Positions 1 to 7,757 are shown, numbered from the stretch's first letter. The stretch is DNA of 32,821 bases from Jannaschia aquimarina (GCF_000877395.1 NZ_JYFE01000065.1:1-32821); one strand, 5' to 3'. Translations and numbers: made by a program. Notes: generated from the sequence alone by a model not told the origin.

Positions 1-17
1 CGGGGCATCGAGCCCCG
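1..17. terminator. GC-rich hairpin at window edge
   Basis: A perfect 6-bp stem (CGGGGC/GCCCCG) with a 5-nt loop. There is no T-tract on either strand. It could end a gene lying left of the window or the GNAT operon on the minus strand; the window edge prevents a decision. Confidence 0.25.
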
Positions 18-25
18 TCCGATCC

Positions 26-60
26 GGGCCTCCGGCGGGAGTATTTGGGCCGAGAAGAAG
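26..60. repeat. Roseobacter-type intergenic motif (CCTCCGGCGGGAGTATTTGG)
   Basis: The segment carries the core CCTCCGGCGGGAGTATTTGG followed by a purine-rich GAGAAGAAG tail. From memory, near-identical strings recur in intergenic DNA of Rhodobacteraceae genomes, where their role is unclear to me. Only one copy was noticed in this window, so repetition is not shown here. The CTCC/GGAG arms could form a very short hairpin. The remaining bases to 267 hold no gene that I can support. Confidence 0.35.
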
Positions 61-267
61 CAGGCGCGCGCCTTGGGGCGCGGGCGGGATGATGTGGGGA
101 TGTGGGCCGTTTCGGCTGCGTGTGGTGGCGGTCCGCCGCGAAGGCCGGTGACGGCACGATCGGTGACGGCATGCGCGGCCGGCATCTTCGGCGTGCGGTC
201 GGTCCGGCGCATCGTGCGGACCGGGTGGGGGAGACCGGCGCGGCAGGTAACGGGGAGAGGAATGCAG

Positions 268-870
268 TCAGTCAACGGGGACACCCTCCGGCGTAAGCGC
301 GGGGTCGGCGTAATGCTCGATCTCGCGTTCGATGGCCCAGGCGAGGCGGGTGTCGCGCAAGGCTTCGGGGCCGGGATGCCTGTAGCAGACGTCGCTGCCA
401 TCGACGGTGCGGGCCTCGGGGTCGATCTTCGCTCCCAGCCGGTCGCAGAGCATCAGGCTGTCGACATTCTTGGGATCGACATAGCTGACCGCGCCGTCCC
501 AGCCGTTGCGGTAGAACCAGGAGCGGGCGGCATGGGTCGCCTCCAGCGCATAGCCCTGGCCGCTTTCGCCGGGGAAGATGATCCAGGCCAGTTCCCGCTC
601 GGGCCAGCCGGCGGGCTGCCAGCCGCCCGCCATGCCCAGCGCGCGGTCGTCCTCCCTGGCGTGGATCATCCACATGCCGAAGCCCCGGATCTCCCAGTGG
701 CCGATCTCGGCGGCATAGAGCATCCATGCCTCGTAGGGATTCAGCGGTCCGCCCATGAAGCGGGACCGGTAGGAGGCGAAGGTCGCCTTGAAGTTCGGGT
801 AATCCTCTGGCTCGGGGCCGCGCAGGATCAGGCGGCGCGTTTCCAGGACGGGGATATCGGTGCGGGCCAT
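268..870 (-). CDS. GNAT acetyltransferase, RimJ/RimL type (copy 5, last in operon)
   Basis: A 200-residue GNAT N-acetyltransferase (Acetyltransf_3 type), which would move an acetyl group from acetyl-CoA to an amine such as a protein N-terminus or small molecule. It opens with the family signature LETRRLILRGPEPEDY, has a conserved GHWEIRGFGMW strand and the acetyl-CoA loop region G-Q-G-Y-A-L-E-A. The C-terminal SYVDPKNVDSLMLCDRLGA segment matches the usual helix after strand 5. The ATG at 870 was chosen over an upstream in-frame ATG because it overlaps the preceding gene's TGA by one base (TGATG), so translation is probably coupled. It carries about 30 extra C-terminal residues compared with its sister copies. 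The substrate is unknown. Confidence 0.85.
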   Translation of the reverse strand: MARTDIPVLETRRLILRGPEPEDYPNFKATFASYRSRFMGGPLNPYEAWMLYAAEIGHWEIRGFGMWMIHAREDDRALGMAGGWQPAGWPERELAWIIFPGESGQGYALEATHAARSWFYRNGWDGAVSYVDPKNVDSLMLCDRLGAKIDPEARTVDGSDVCYRHPGPEALRDTRLAWAIEREIEHYADPALTPEGVPVD

Positions 871-1373
871 CAGATCTCCTCCGGGCCCGGCTGGCGCCAG
901 ACGCCCATGCGTCCGAACTTCACATGCGTGAAGTCGGCCTCGCGGACGCCGCCGAGCCGCTCCGCCAAGGCGATCGACAGGGTATTGTCGGGGGCGATCA
1001 GGGAGATCAGCGTCGTCAGCCCGGCCTCCCGGTAGGCCCAGCGGCGCGCCGCTCGGGCGGCTTCGGTGGCGAAACCCCGTCCCGTTTCCCAGAACATCCA
1101 GCCGATTTCCGGCTCGGGCCAATCCTCCGGGTGATGCAGGCCGACGAGGCCGACCGGCGCATCGTCCGAGCGGCGCGCGGCGATCCAGCGGCCGAAGCCG
1201 CGCATGTGCCAGTGGCCCACCACTTCGCAGACATAGCGCCACGTCTCCCACCGGGGGCGGGAGCCGCCGACGAAACGGGCCGCGTCGCTGGCATAGAAGG
1301 CGGCGAAGGGCGCCACGTCTTCGGGGCGCGGCGCGCGCAGGGTCAGGCGATCGGTGGTCAGCGTCGGGATCAT
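870..1373 (-). CDS. GNAT acetyltransferase, RimJ/RimL type (copy 4)
   Basis: A 167-residue GNAT protein. It shows LTTDRLTLRAPRPEDVAPF at the N-terminus, FYASDAARFVGG, GHWHMRGFGRW, EPEIGWMFWETGRGFATEAARAA (acetyl-CoA binding region) and SLIAPDNTLSIALAERLGG near the end. It is most similar by eye to copy 1 (2445-2948). The ATG lies inside the ATGA overlap with copy 3's stop codon, which decides the start. Like its neighbours it ends in a tryptophan-containing strand (GVWRQPGPEEI). The acceptor substrate cannot be read from the sequence. Confidence 0.85.
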   Translation of the reverse strand: MIPTLTTDRLTLRAPRPEDVAPFAAFYASDAARFVGGSRPRWETWRYVCEVVGHWHMRGFGRWIAARRSDDAPVGLVGLHHPEDWPEPEIGWMFWETGRGFATEAARAARRWAYREAGLTTLISLIAPDNTLSIALAERLGGVREADFTHVKFGRMGVWRQPGPEEI

Positions 1374-1936
1374 GACGCGCCCTCTGGCCGGGGATGGCGC
1401 CAGACGGCGACGGTGCCGTCGAGGATCGTGCCGTCCACCGTCGCGCCGAGGCGCCGCGCCAGCCGTTCCGACCGGGTATTGCCGGGGGCGATGTAGCTGA
1501 CGAGGCTGGGAAGGCGCAGGCGCGTCCAGGCGAAGTCGCGCGCGGCGGTCGCCGCCTCGGTGGCTAGGCCCAGCCCCTCGAATGCCTCGGCGAAGAGAAA
1601 GCCCAGTTCGTGTTCGCGGTCGCCGGGTTCGGTGCCGATCAGGACGAAGCCCGCAACGTCGTCGGCGCGGGTCTCGACGGTCCACATGCCGTGACCCCGC
1701 AAGAGCCAGATCGCCGTCATGGCGCAGAAATCGCCCCATGTTTCGACCGGGTTGGACGGCCCGCCCGCATGGACGGCGCGCTGGGATCCCATGATCGCCT
1801 GAAGCGCGTCGAAATCCGCCAGTCGCGGGGCGCGCAGCACGGTGCGCGACGTGCGCAGCGTCGGGATCGCGGAGGTGATCGCGGCGGCGCAGGTCGCGGA
1901 TGGGTCCGTGACGGGGATGTCGAGCGGCGCGATCAT
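1370..1936 (-). CDS. GNAT acetyltransferase, RimJ/RimL type (copy 3, N-terminally extended)
   Basis: A 188-residue GNAT protein with about 25 extra residues before the first family strand (LRTSRTVLRAPRLADFDAL). Conserved parts include AVHAGGPSNPVETW, LLRGHGMWTVETR, EHELGFLFAEAFEGLGLATEAATAARD and SYIAPGNTRSERLARRLGA. Its acetyl-CoA loop is the most divergent of the five (EGLGLATEA), so it may have a different substrate or weaker activity. The ATG at 1936 overlaps the stop of copy 2 (ATGA), which supports this start over an upstream in-frame ATG. Confidence 0.8.
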   Translation of the reverse strand: MIAPLDIPVTDPSATCAAAITSAIPTLRTSRTVLRAPRLADFDALQAIMGSQRAVHAGGPSNPVETWGDFCAMTAIWLLRGHGMWTVETRADDVAGFVLIGTEPGDREHELGFLFAEAFEGLGLATEAATAARDFAWTRLRLPSLVSYIAPGNTRSERLARRLGATVDGTILDGTVAVWRHPRPEGAS

Positions 1937-2448
1937 GCGGCGCGGATCCCCCGGAGATCGTAGCGGAAGACGGCATCGCCCGGACAAACGCCCGGAAGCG
2001 AGGCATCCTCGATCCCGCCCAATCGGCGGGCCAGAGCGATGGAGCGGGCATTGCCGGGATCAGTGATCGTCACCAGGCGCGGCCAGTCGAAGGTCTCGGC
2101 CGTCCAGTCGATCACGGCACGCGCGGCCTCTGCGGCGAAGCCGTGACCTTCCGCGGGCGGGACGACGAACCAGCCGAGCTCTGGCTCGGGGAAGCCTTCG
2201 GGTTCGTCGAGGCCGACCTCGCCGACATAGGCTCCGGTCGCCTTGTCATCGCATCCGAAGGCGCCGTAGCCCCTGAGGGACCAGAGCGCGACATCCGCGG
2301 CCCAGCGCCGCCACGCTTCGGCGCGATCGAAAGGGCCGCCTTCCGGGACAGACCGATCCGAGGCGAAATAGGCCGCCCACGCCTCGAAATCCTCGAGCCG
2401 CGGGGCCCGCAGGATGAGGCGCTCGGTTTTAAGGGTCGGCGGTGTCAT
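1933..2448 (-). CDS. GNAT acetyltransferase, RimJ/RimL type (copy 2)
   Basis: A 171-residue GNAT protein: LKTERLILRAPRLEDFEAW, YFASDRSVPEGGPFDRAEAW, LWSLRGYGAFG, EPELGWFVVPPAEGHGFAAEAARA and TITDPGNARSIALARRLGG. The ATG at 2448 lies in an ATGA overlap with copy 1, so the ten codons upstream are not needed. In the other copies the strand after RGYG carries a tryptophan; here it is AFG. It is expected to be a soluble cytoplasmic enzyme with an unknown acceptor. Confidence 0.83.
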   Translation of the reverse strand: MTPPTLKTERLILRAPRLEDFEAWAAYFASDRSVPEGGPFDRAEAWRRWAADVALWSLRGYGAFGCDDKATGAYVGEVGLDEPEGFPEPELGWFVVPPAEGHGFAAEAARAVIDWTAETFDWPRLVTITDPGNARSIALARRLGGIEDASLPGVCPGDAVFRYDLRGIRAA

Positions 2449-2948
2449 GGGGCCGCCTCGTAGGTCCAGATCGTGCAATCGGCGTCGTGGGCCGGCGGGC
2501 GACCGCTGTCGCGGGCCCCAAGGCGGGCGGCGACCTTCTGCGAGGCCACGTTGGAGCGGTCGATATGGCTGACGAGATCCGGCCAGCGTCCGTCGGCCCA
2601 GTCGAGCGCGGCGCGCGCCGCCTCGGTCGCGTAGCCCTTGCCGGTGCCCGAGAAGAGCGACCAGCCGAGTTCGACCGAGGGCCGCCCGGCCGGCAGGTGG
2701 AAGCCGCAGGAGCCGACGCAGCCGGTGCCGTCATCGAGGCTCCACCAGCCGAAGCCGCGCAGGTGCCAGTGGCCGACATCGTTGGTCAGGATCTTCCACG
2801 CGGCCGTCTGGTCCAGCGGACCGCCGATGATGCGGCTGCGATCCGAGGCGTAGAAGGCGGCATAGGCGGGCGCGTCCTCGACGCGGGGGGCGCGCAGGGT
2901 CAGGCGCTCGGTCGTGAACGTCGGGATATGGAGGCCGGTGGCGGTCAC
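2445..2948 (-). CDS. GNAT acetyltransferase, RimJ/RimL type (copy 1)
   Basis: A 167-residue GNAT protein with a GTG start at 2948. The GTG is chosen because it shares bases with the TGA of the NIPSNAP-like gene (GTGA overlap) and no ATG lies between there and the first conserved strand (FTTERLTLRAPRVEDA). Other conserved parts are FYASDRSRIIGGPLDQ, GHWHLRGFGWW, VELGWSLFSGTGKGYATEAARAA and HIDRSNVASQKVAARLGA. It is the first of five adjacent paralogues. Confidence 0.82.
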   Translation of the reverse strand: MTATGLHIPTFTTERLTLRAPRVEDAPAYAAFYASDRSRIIGGPLDQTAAWKILTNDVGHWHLRGFGWWSLDDGTGCVGSCGFHLPAGRPSVELGWSLFSGTGKGYATEAARAALDWADGRWPDLVSHIDRSNVASQKVAARLGARDSGRPPAHDADCTIWTYEAAP

Positions 2949-3277
2949 AGGTCGAGATCGCCCGCGGACGCGCCGTCGAGCACCGGCCGGGTGAAGCTGC
3001 GGTCGTAGCGGCGGATGCACTTTGTCCGGGTCGCGAAATCGTAGGCGCGCAGGCACTCGGCGTCGTCCCACATCGCGGCGCGATAGGCCTCGTAGGCGGC
3101 GAGGCTGTCGAAGGAGAAATGGCAATAGGCCACGTCGTTCGGCCCCTCGTGCGGCAGGTGGTAGCCGTGATGGATACCGCCCATCTCCGGGATCTTGCGC
3201 AGCCAGAACCGGGCGTAGCGCTCGAACTCCGACAGCTTGTCGGGGTCGATCTCGTATCGGACGGTGCAGGTGATCAC
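2945..3277 (-). CDS. NIPSNAP family protein
   Basis: A 110-residue protein with the compact alpha/beta pattern of the NIPSNAP/dimeric alpha-beta barrel family. It begins TCTVRYEIDPDKLSEFERYA, followed by GYHLPHEGPNDVAYCHFSFDS and AAYEAYRAAMWDD. Family members are mostly uncharacterised dimeric proteins; no catalytic role can be read here. The start is a GTG at 3277 that overlaps the ffh stop codon (GTGA). This makes it a coupled passenger between ffh and the acetyltransferase array. Confidence 0.75.
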   Translation of the reverse strand: MITCTVRYEIDPDKLSEFERYARFWLRKIPEMGGIHHGYHLPHEGPNDVAYCHFSFDSLAAYEAYRAAMWDDAECLRAYDFATRTKCIRRYDRSFTRPVLDGASAGDLDL

Positions 3278-4776
3278 TTCTTCTTCCCGAAACCGCCGAG
3301 GCCCGGGGGCAGGGCTGCGCCGCCCATGCCGGGCATTCCGGGCATGCCGCCGGGCATCTTGCCCAGCGCGCCGAGCTGCTTCTGCGCCTGTTCCAGCGCG
3401 GCGGGGTCCATGCTGGCCGGATCGGGCATCCCGCCCTTGCCGCCCATCATCGACATGGCGCGCTTGAGCATCCCGCCCTTGCCCAGCTTCTTCATCATGT
3501 CCGCCATCTGGCGGTGCATCTTGAGAAGCTGGTTGAGTTCGCTGACTTCCAGCCCGGCACCCTTGGCGATGCGCTTCTTGCGGCTGGCCTGCAGCAGGGC
3601 GGGGTTCGCGCGTTCCTTCTTGGTCATGGAATCGATCAGGGCGATCTGGCGGCGCAGGATCGAGTCGTCGATGCCCGAGCCCTCCATCGCCTTCTTCATC
3701 TTCCCCATGCCGGGCATCATGGACATCATGCCCTCCATGCCGCCCATCTTCTGCATCTGCTGAAGCTGGCCCTTGAGGTCGTTCATGTTGAAGAGGCCCT
3801 TCTGGAACCGCTTCATCATGCGTTCCTGGGCCTCGACATCGGCCACTTCCTGCGCCTTCTCGACCAGGGAGACGATGTCGCCCATGCCGAGGATGCGGCC
3901 GGCGATGCGGCGGGCGTCGAACTCTTCGAGCGCGTCGAGCTTTTCGCCCAGGCCGACGAAGCGGATGGGCTTGCCGGTCACGGCGCGCATCGAGAGGGCC
4001 GCGCCGCCGCGGCCGTCGCCGTCCATCCGGGTCAGCACGACGCCCGAGACGCCGACCTTGTCGTCGAATTCCTGCGCGACCTCGACGGCGACCTGGCCGG
4101 TCAGGCCGTCGACCACCAGAAGCGTCTCGCGGGGCGAGACCGCGTCGCGGACCTGCTGCACCTCGTCCATCAGCACCTGGTCGATCTGGAGCCGGCCGGC
4201 GGTGTCGAGGAAGTAGACGTCGTAGCCGCCCAGCGCGGCCTGCTGCTTGGCGCGCTTGGCGATGTCGACGGGGCGCTGGCCGGGGACGATGGGCAGGGTG
4301 TCGACGCCGATCTGCTCGCCCAAGATGGCAAGCTGTTCCATGGCCGCGGGGCGGTTCACGTCGAGCGAGGCCATCAGGACCTTCTTGCCGTCGCGCTCCT
4401 TCAGGCGGCGGGCGATCTTGCCGGTGGTCGTCGTCTTGCCGCCACCCTGCAGGCCGACCATCAGGATCGGCGCGGGCGGGTTGTCGATCTTGAGGCGGCC
4501 CGGCTCCTCGTCGCCCTCCAGCGTCTTGACGAGTTCGTCATGGACGATCTTGACGACCTGCTGGCCGGGGGTGACCGACTTGGTCACGGCGGCGCCGGTG
4601 GCCTTGCCGGTAACGGCCTTGGTGAAGGAGCGGGCGACGGGCAGCGAGACGTCCGCCTCCAGGAGGGCGACGCGGACCTCGCGCATGGCGGTGCGGACGT
4701 CGTCCTCGGTCAGGGCGCCCTGCTTGGTGAGGCGGTCGAAGACGCCGCCCAAGCGGTCTGACAGGCTCTCGAACAT
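3274..4776 (-). CDS. ffh: Signal recognition particle GTPase Ffh (SRP54)
   Basis: A 500-residue SRP54 homologue that binds 4.5S RNA and delivers ribosome-nascent chains to FtsY at the membrane. The N-domain covers about residues 1-95. The GTPase G-domain has the P-loop GLQGGGKTTTTGK (108-120), DTAGR (191-195) and TRMDGDGRGG (249-258). A methionine-rich M-domain follows from about 325 (KMGGMEGMMSMMPGMGKM, then the RNA-binding SRKKRIAKGAG motif) and a Gly/Met/Pro tail ends in KKK. The ATG at 4776 gives the standard MFESLSDRLGGVF start. It heads a run of seven coupled genes with the NIPSNAP and GNAT proteins. Confidence 0.98.
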   Translation of the reverse strand: MFESLSDRLGGVFDRLTKQGALTEDDVRTAMREVRVALLEADVSLPVARSFTKAVTGKATGAAVTKSVTPGQQVVKIVHDELVKTLEGDEEPGRLKIDNPPAPILMVGLQGGGKTTTTGKIARRLKERDGKKVLMASLDVNRPAAMEQLAILGEQIGVDTLPIVPGQRPVDIAKRAKQQAALGGYDVYFLDTAGRLQIDQVLMDEVQQVRDAVSPRETLLVVDGLTGQVAVEVAQEFDDKVGVSGVVLTRMDGDGRGGAALSMRAVTGKPIRFVGLGEKLDALEEFDARRIAGRILGMGDIVSLVEKAQEVADVEAQERMMKRFQKGLFNMNDLKGQLQQMQKMGGMEGMMSMMPGMGKMKKAMEGSGIDDSILRRQIALIDSMTKKERANPALLQASRKKRIAKGAGLEVSELNQLLKMHRQMADMMKKLGKGGMLKRAMSMMGGKGGMPDPASMDPAALEQAQKQLGALGKMPGGMPGMPGMGGAALPPGLGGFGKKK

Positions 4777-4870
4777 CGCGTCTCTCCTCGGTTTGGGACG
4801 TCCCCTAGATGGGACGGGCCCGGCGAATGCGCAAACGCCCCCGCGGGCGTACAACGCTGGCGGAGGGCGA

Positions 4871-4907
4871 TCCCCGAAAGGCGGGGACCGGAAGGCAGGG
4901 CTTCCGG
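4871..4907 (-). other. Two adjacent hairpins in the ffh upstream region
   Basis: Two perfect stem-loops sit back to back 95-130 bases upstream of ffh. The first (4871-4887) has arms TCCCCG/CGGGGA and a 5-nt loop; the second (4888-4907) has arms CCGGAAG/CTTCCGG and a 6-nt loop. No T-tract follows on the minus strand. They may end transcription from the right or form a structured 5' leader for ffh. No clear -35/-10 pair was seen in 4777-5027. Confidence 0.4.
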
Positions 4908-5027
4908 GTTGCGCGCGGCCTATTGCGCAGAGGGCGGGGGGTCAAGGTCGGGCGGCGTGGCGGGGCGGTCCCTGCGGGACCTGCCGCCGACATAAGGGCC
5001 GGGTCGCGGCGATGAGCGCCGTCCGGC

Positions 5028-5219
5028 CTAGCCCCCGCGTCGCGCCCCGTCGGTCCAGCTTTCGGCGGCGGAGCGGGCGAGGGTTCGGCCCGCCTCTCCG
5101 GTGGCGATGCCGATATTCGCCTGGGCGGCCCAAAGGGACGTGATCCGCGCCGTCGCCTCGAGCGCGAGACCGGCGGGCAGGAAGGCGGAGCGTATCAGGA
5201 GCAGCTGAAACGGGGTCAT
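5028..5219 (-). CDS. Small hypothetical protein (63 aa)
   Basis: Reads MTPFQLLLIRSAFLPAGLAL at the start, then an alanine-rich stretch predicted to be helical (LEATARITSLWAAQANIGIA). No family is recognised; the size and amphipathic look recall other short alanine-rich helical proteins of Rhodobacteraceae. The ATG at 5219 has a purine stretch (AGGGG) placed too close to be a normal ribosome-binding site. It begins 15 bases after a strong hairpin that ends azoR, so read-through or its own unrecognised promoter would be needed. It may be real, but the evidence is thin. Confidence 0.4.
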   Translation of the reverse strand: MTPFQLLLIRSAFLPAGLALEATARITSLWAAQANIGIATGEAGRTLARSAAESWTDGARRGG

Positions 5220-5234
5220 GCCCCTGAATTCTAG

Positions 5235-5272
5235 CCGATGCGGCCCCGGAGGCAAAGCCGGAACCGCATCGG
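5235..5272 (-). terminator. Stem-loop after the azoreductase gene
   Basis: Outer arms CCGATGCGG/CCGCATCGG are perfect over 9 bp, with an inner CCGG/CCGG pairing. It lies 8 bases past the azoR stop on the minus strand. There is no U-tract, so Rho-independent action is only presumed from position and stability. Confidence 0.5.
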
Positions 5273-5280
5273 AACGAGGC

Positions 5281-5856
5281 TCAGGCGGCCAGCGCCCCGA
5301 TCTGGTCGCCGGCCTTGGACATCGACGCGTCGGCGTCGATCATCAGGCGGTCCGCGGCGACGAACTCGACATCCGTGATGCCGATGAAGCCGAGGACATG
5401 GCGCAGGTAGCCGCTGGCGAAGTCGATCTCCGAGCCGACCTCGGTCCCGCCGGAGGCGATGGCGATGATGGCGCGCTTGCCTTCGAGCAGACCTTCGGGG
5501 CCATTCTCGGTGTAGCGGAAGGTCACGCCCGCACGGGCCACCAGGTCGATCCAGGCCTTGAGCGCGGCGGGGATCGAGAAATTGTAGATCGGCGCGCCGA
5601 TCAGGATCGTGTCGGCGGCCTTGAGCTCGGCGATCAGGGCGTCGGACTGGGCGAGCGCGGCGCGCTGCTCGTCCGTACGATCGGCCTCTGGGGTGAAGTT
5701 GGCGCCCATCCAGGTGCCGGTGATCTGGGGCAGCGGCTCTGTTGCGAGGTCGCGGGTGGTGACCGGGCCGCCGAGGCGGGCGGCGACGTCGTCGAGGAGC
5801 TTGCGGCTGATGGAGCCGTCGTGGCGGGCGGAGCTGTCGATGCGCAGGATGTTCAT
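5281..5856 (-). CDS. azoR: FMN-dependent NADH-azoreductase (AzoR family)
   Basis: A 191-residue flavodoxin-fold oxidoreductase expected to bind FMN and reduce quinones or azo compounds with NAD(P)H. Visible motifs are the phosphate-binding start ILRIDSSARHDGSISRKL, the PIYNFSIPAALKAWIDLVAR flavin loop and helix, and IIAIASGGTEVGS. Length fits the AzoR family (about 200). The ATG at 5856 follows a weak GAAAGG element. It is transcribed divergently from a LysR regulator whose start is 126 bases away; such pairs usually mean the regulator controls the enzyme in response to quinone or electrophile stress (inference). Confidence 0.9.
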   Translation of the reverse strand: MNILRIDSSARHDGSISRKLLDDVAARLGGPVTTRDLATEPLPQITGTWMGANFTPEADRTDEQRAALAQSDALIAELKAADTILIGAPIYNFSIPAALKAWIDLVARAGVTFRYTENGPEGLLEGKRAIIAIASGGTEVGSEIDFASGYLRHVLGFIGITDVEFVAADRLMIDADASMSKAGDQIGALAA

Positions 5857-5982
5857 GGCGGGGCCTTTCGGGCTGATATGCGGTGCGCTGAAGGTGTCAT
5901 CTGGATTTCCGAACGCAACGTGCGCTTTGCTATAGCGGCTGTGCGTATTTGCGGTTACCGTTCCGCCAACCAGGAGACGCAG
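5857..5982. promoter_or_regulatory. Divergent azoR / lysR promoter region
   Basis: A 126-base region between two divergent starts, where LysR regulators normally bind. It holds a perfect GCTATAGC palindrome (5929-5936) and a local dip in GC. A TATAGC hexamer (5931-5936) could serve as -10 for lysR, but no good -35 is visible. A clean T-N11-A LysR box could not be fixed by eye. The plus-strand ribosome-binding site AGGAGA (5972-5977) sits 5 bases before the lysR ATG. Confidence 0.45.
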
Positions 5983-6876
5983 ATGGCCTTCAACGATTGG
6001 GACGAGGTGCGGACCGCCTTTCAGGTGGCCCGGCTTGGGACGGTGTCGGGCGCGGCGCAGGCCTTGGGCGTGCACCATGCCACCGTCATCCGGCATATCG
6101 ACAGCCTGGAGGGAAAGCTGGGCACCAAGCTGTTCCAGCGCCATGCCCGCGGCTACACCCCCACCGAGGCGGGGCAGGACCTGCTGAACGTGGCGCAGCG
6201 CACCGACGACCAGTTGGCGCAGCTTGCCAACCGCATCCGGGGCCGGGGCGACGAGGTGACGGGCGAGTTGATCATCACGTCGCTGGCCGTGCTCGCCCCG
6301 CTGCTGGCGCCCGCCCTCTCGGCCTTTCAGGAAGAGCATCCGGACCTGACGATCAAGTTCCTCACCGATGAGCGGGTATTCCGGCTGGAATATGGCGAGG
6401 CGCATCTGGCCGTGCGCGCGGGCACCCAGCCGGACCAGCCCGACAACGTGGTGCGCAAGTTCTACGATCAGGGCTTCGGGCTTTACGCCTCGCGCGATTA
6501 CATCCGCCGCCATGGTGTGCCCGACAGCCTGGAGGATGTGGGCGACCACCGCTTCATCGGATCGGCCGACGAGACCCCGCGCGCGCCGTTCTTCGCCTGG
6601 CTGCAACAGAACATCCCGGCGCGGAACATCACCTTCAAGGTCAACCAGATCACCGCCGCCTGGCCGGCGATGCGGGCTGGGCTGGGGATCGGCTTTTCGC
6701 CCACCTGGGCGGAAGACGGGCGCGAGGATATCCAACAGGTCTTCGCCCCGCGTCCCGAATGGTCCAGCATGCTGTGGCTGGTGACCCATGTGGACCTGCA
6801 CCGAACGGCCAAGGTCCAGAAGATCAGCGCCTTCCTGCGCGAATGGGCGCAGCAATGGCCGGATCCGGAATACTGA
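5983..6876 (+). CDS. LysR-family transcriptional regulator
   Basis: A 297-residue LTTR. The winged helix-turn-helix lies at about residues 6-62 (AFQVARLGTVSGAAQALGVH, then HIDSLEGKLGTKLFQRHARG). The effector-binding domain starts near residue 90 (GELIITSLAVLAPLLAPALS). The ATG at 5983 is set by AGGAGA five bases upstream. It is divergent from azoR and its end overlaps the following EamA gene by 22 bases, so regulator and transporter are probably co-transcribed. Its signal is unknown; a quinone or similar azoR substrate is a guess from context. Confidence 0.92.
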   Translation: MAFNDWDEVRTAFQVARLGTVSGAAQALGVHHATVIRHIDSLEGKLGTKLFQRHARGYTPTEAGQDLLNVAQRTDDQLAQLANRIRGRGDEVTGELIITSLAVLAPLLAPALSAFQEEHPDLTIKFLTDERVFRLEYGEAHLAVRAGTQPDQPDNVVRKFYDQGFGLYASRDYIRRHGVPDSLEDVGDHRFIGSADETPRAPFFAWLQQNIPARNITFKVNQITAAWPAMRAGLGIGFSPTWAEDGREDIQQVFAPRPEWSSMLWLVTHVDLHRTAKVQKISAFLREWAQQWPDPEY

Positions 6877-7757
6877 CGCTCCGCGCCGAGGCGCTGAGGG
6901 GCCACGGGGCGATGCTGCTGTTCTCGGCTCTGGTCGCGGGCAGCTTTCCGCTGGGCGCGGCGGCGGCCAACGACATCGCGCCGCTGGCGCTGAACGCGGT
7001 GCGGTTCTGGGTCGCCGCCGGGATCGTCGGGATCGGCGTGGCGCTGACGGGCGGCGCACGGGGCGCCGGCGCGGCACCCTGGCGCTACATCGTGCTGGGC
7101 ACCGTCTTCGCCACGTACTTCGTGCTGATGTTCGAGGGGCTGAAGACGGCGGCGCCGGTCTCGGCGGCGGCGGTCTTCACGCTGACGCCGGTGATGGCGG
7201 CGGGCTTCGGCTGGCTGCTGCTGCGGCAGGTCACGACGCCGCGGATCGCGGGCGCGCTGGCGCTGGGCGCGCTGGGCGCGTTGTGGGTCATCTTCGACGC
7301 GGATTGGGCGGCGCTGCGGCGGTTCGAGGTCGGACGCGGCGAGTGGATCTACCTTGCGGGCTGCGCGGCGCACGCGCTCTACACGCCGCTGGTGCGGATG
7401 CTGAATCGGGGCGAGCGGGCGGCGGTGTTCACCTTCGGCACGCTGGTGGCGGGGGCCTGCGTCGTCAGCCTGGTGGGCGCGCCCGCGCTGGCGGCCACGG
7501 ATTGGAGCGCGTTGCCGCCACGCGTCTGGGTCGCGATCGGTTACACGGCGGTCTTCGCCTCGGCGGCGACCTTCACGCTGTTGCAATTCGCGACGCTGCG
7601 GCTGCCCGCGGCGAAGGTGATGGCCTATACTTATCTGGTGCCCGCCTGGGTGACGCTGTGGTCGCTGGCGCTGGGTCAGCCCGCGCCGCCCCTGGGCATC
7701 CTGGTCGGGGTCGCACTGACGGTCGGGGCGCTGGGCCTGTTGCTCAAGGCGGACTGA
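6855..7757 (+). CDS. EamA/DMT-superfamily transporter
   Basis: A 300-residue integral membrane protein with about ten hydrophobic helices in two five-helix EamA repeats; the second begins near GEWIYLAGCAAHALYTPLVR. It looks like a metabolite exporter of the drug/metabolite transporter superfamily; the substrate is unknown. The ATG at 6855 lies inside the lysR gene (22-base overlap); an internal ATG at 6912 is possible but would cut the first helix short. It converges on the ABC permease gene with 18 bases between stops. Confidence 0.88.
   Translation: MAGSGILTLRAEALRGHGAMLLFSALVAGSFPLGAAAANDIAPLALNAVRFWVAAGIVGIGVALTGGARGAGAAPWRYIVLGTVFATYFVLMFEGLKTAAPVSAAAVFTLTPVMAAGFGWLLLRQVTTPRIAGALALGALGALWVIFDADWAALRRFEVGRGEWIYLAGCAAHALYTPLVRMLNRGERAAVFTFGTLVAGACVVSLVGAPALAATDWSALPPRVWVAIGYTAVFASAATFTLLQFATLRLPAAKVMAYTYLVPAWVTLWSLALGQPAPPLGILVGVALTVGALGLLLKAD

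Noticed and set aside
871-1251. N-terminal extension of the last GNAT copy
   Set aside because: The added residues are out-of-frame translation of the neighbouring GNAT gene; the ATG at 870 in the TGATG overlap fits the family start.
3514-4761. Plus-strand 415-codon open frame opposite ffh
   Set aside because: Shadow of a strongly supported gene: His/Asp/Leu-rich composition with no domain, produced by antisense reading of high-GC codons.
4880-4910. Possible 4.5S (SRP) RNA next to ffh because of a CCGGAAGG string
   Set aside because: The conserved domain IV sequence with the GGAAGCAGCC loop is absent; the string is explained by a simple hairpin.
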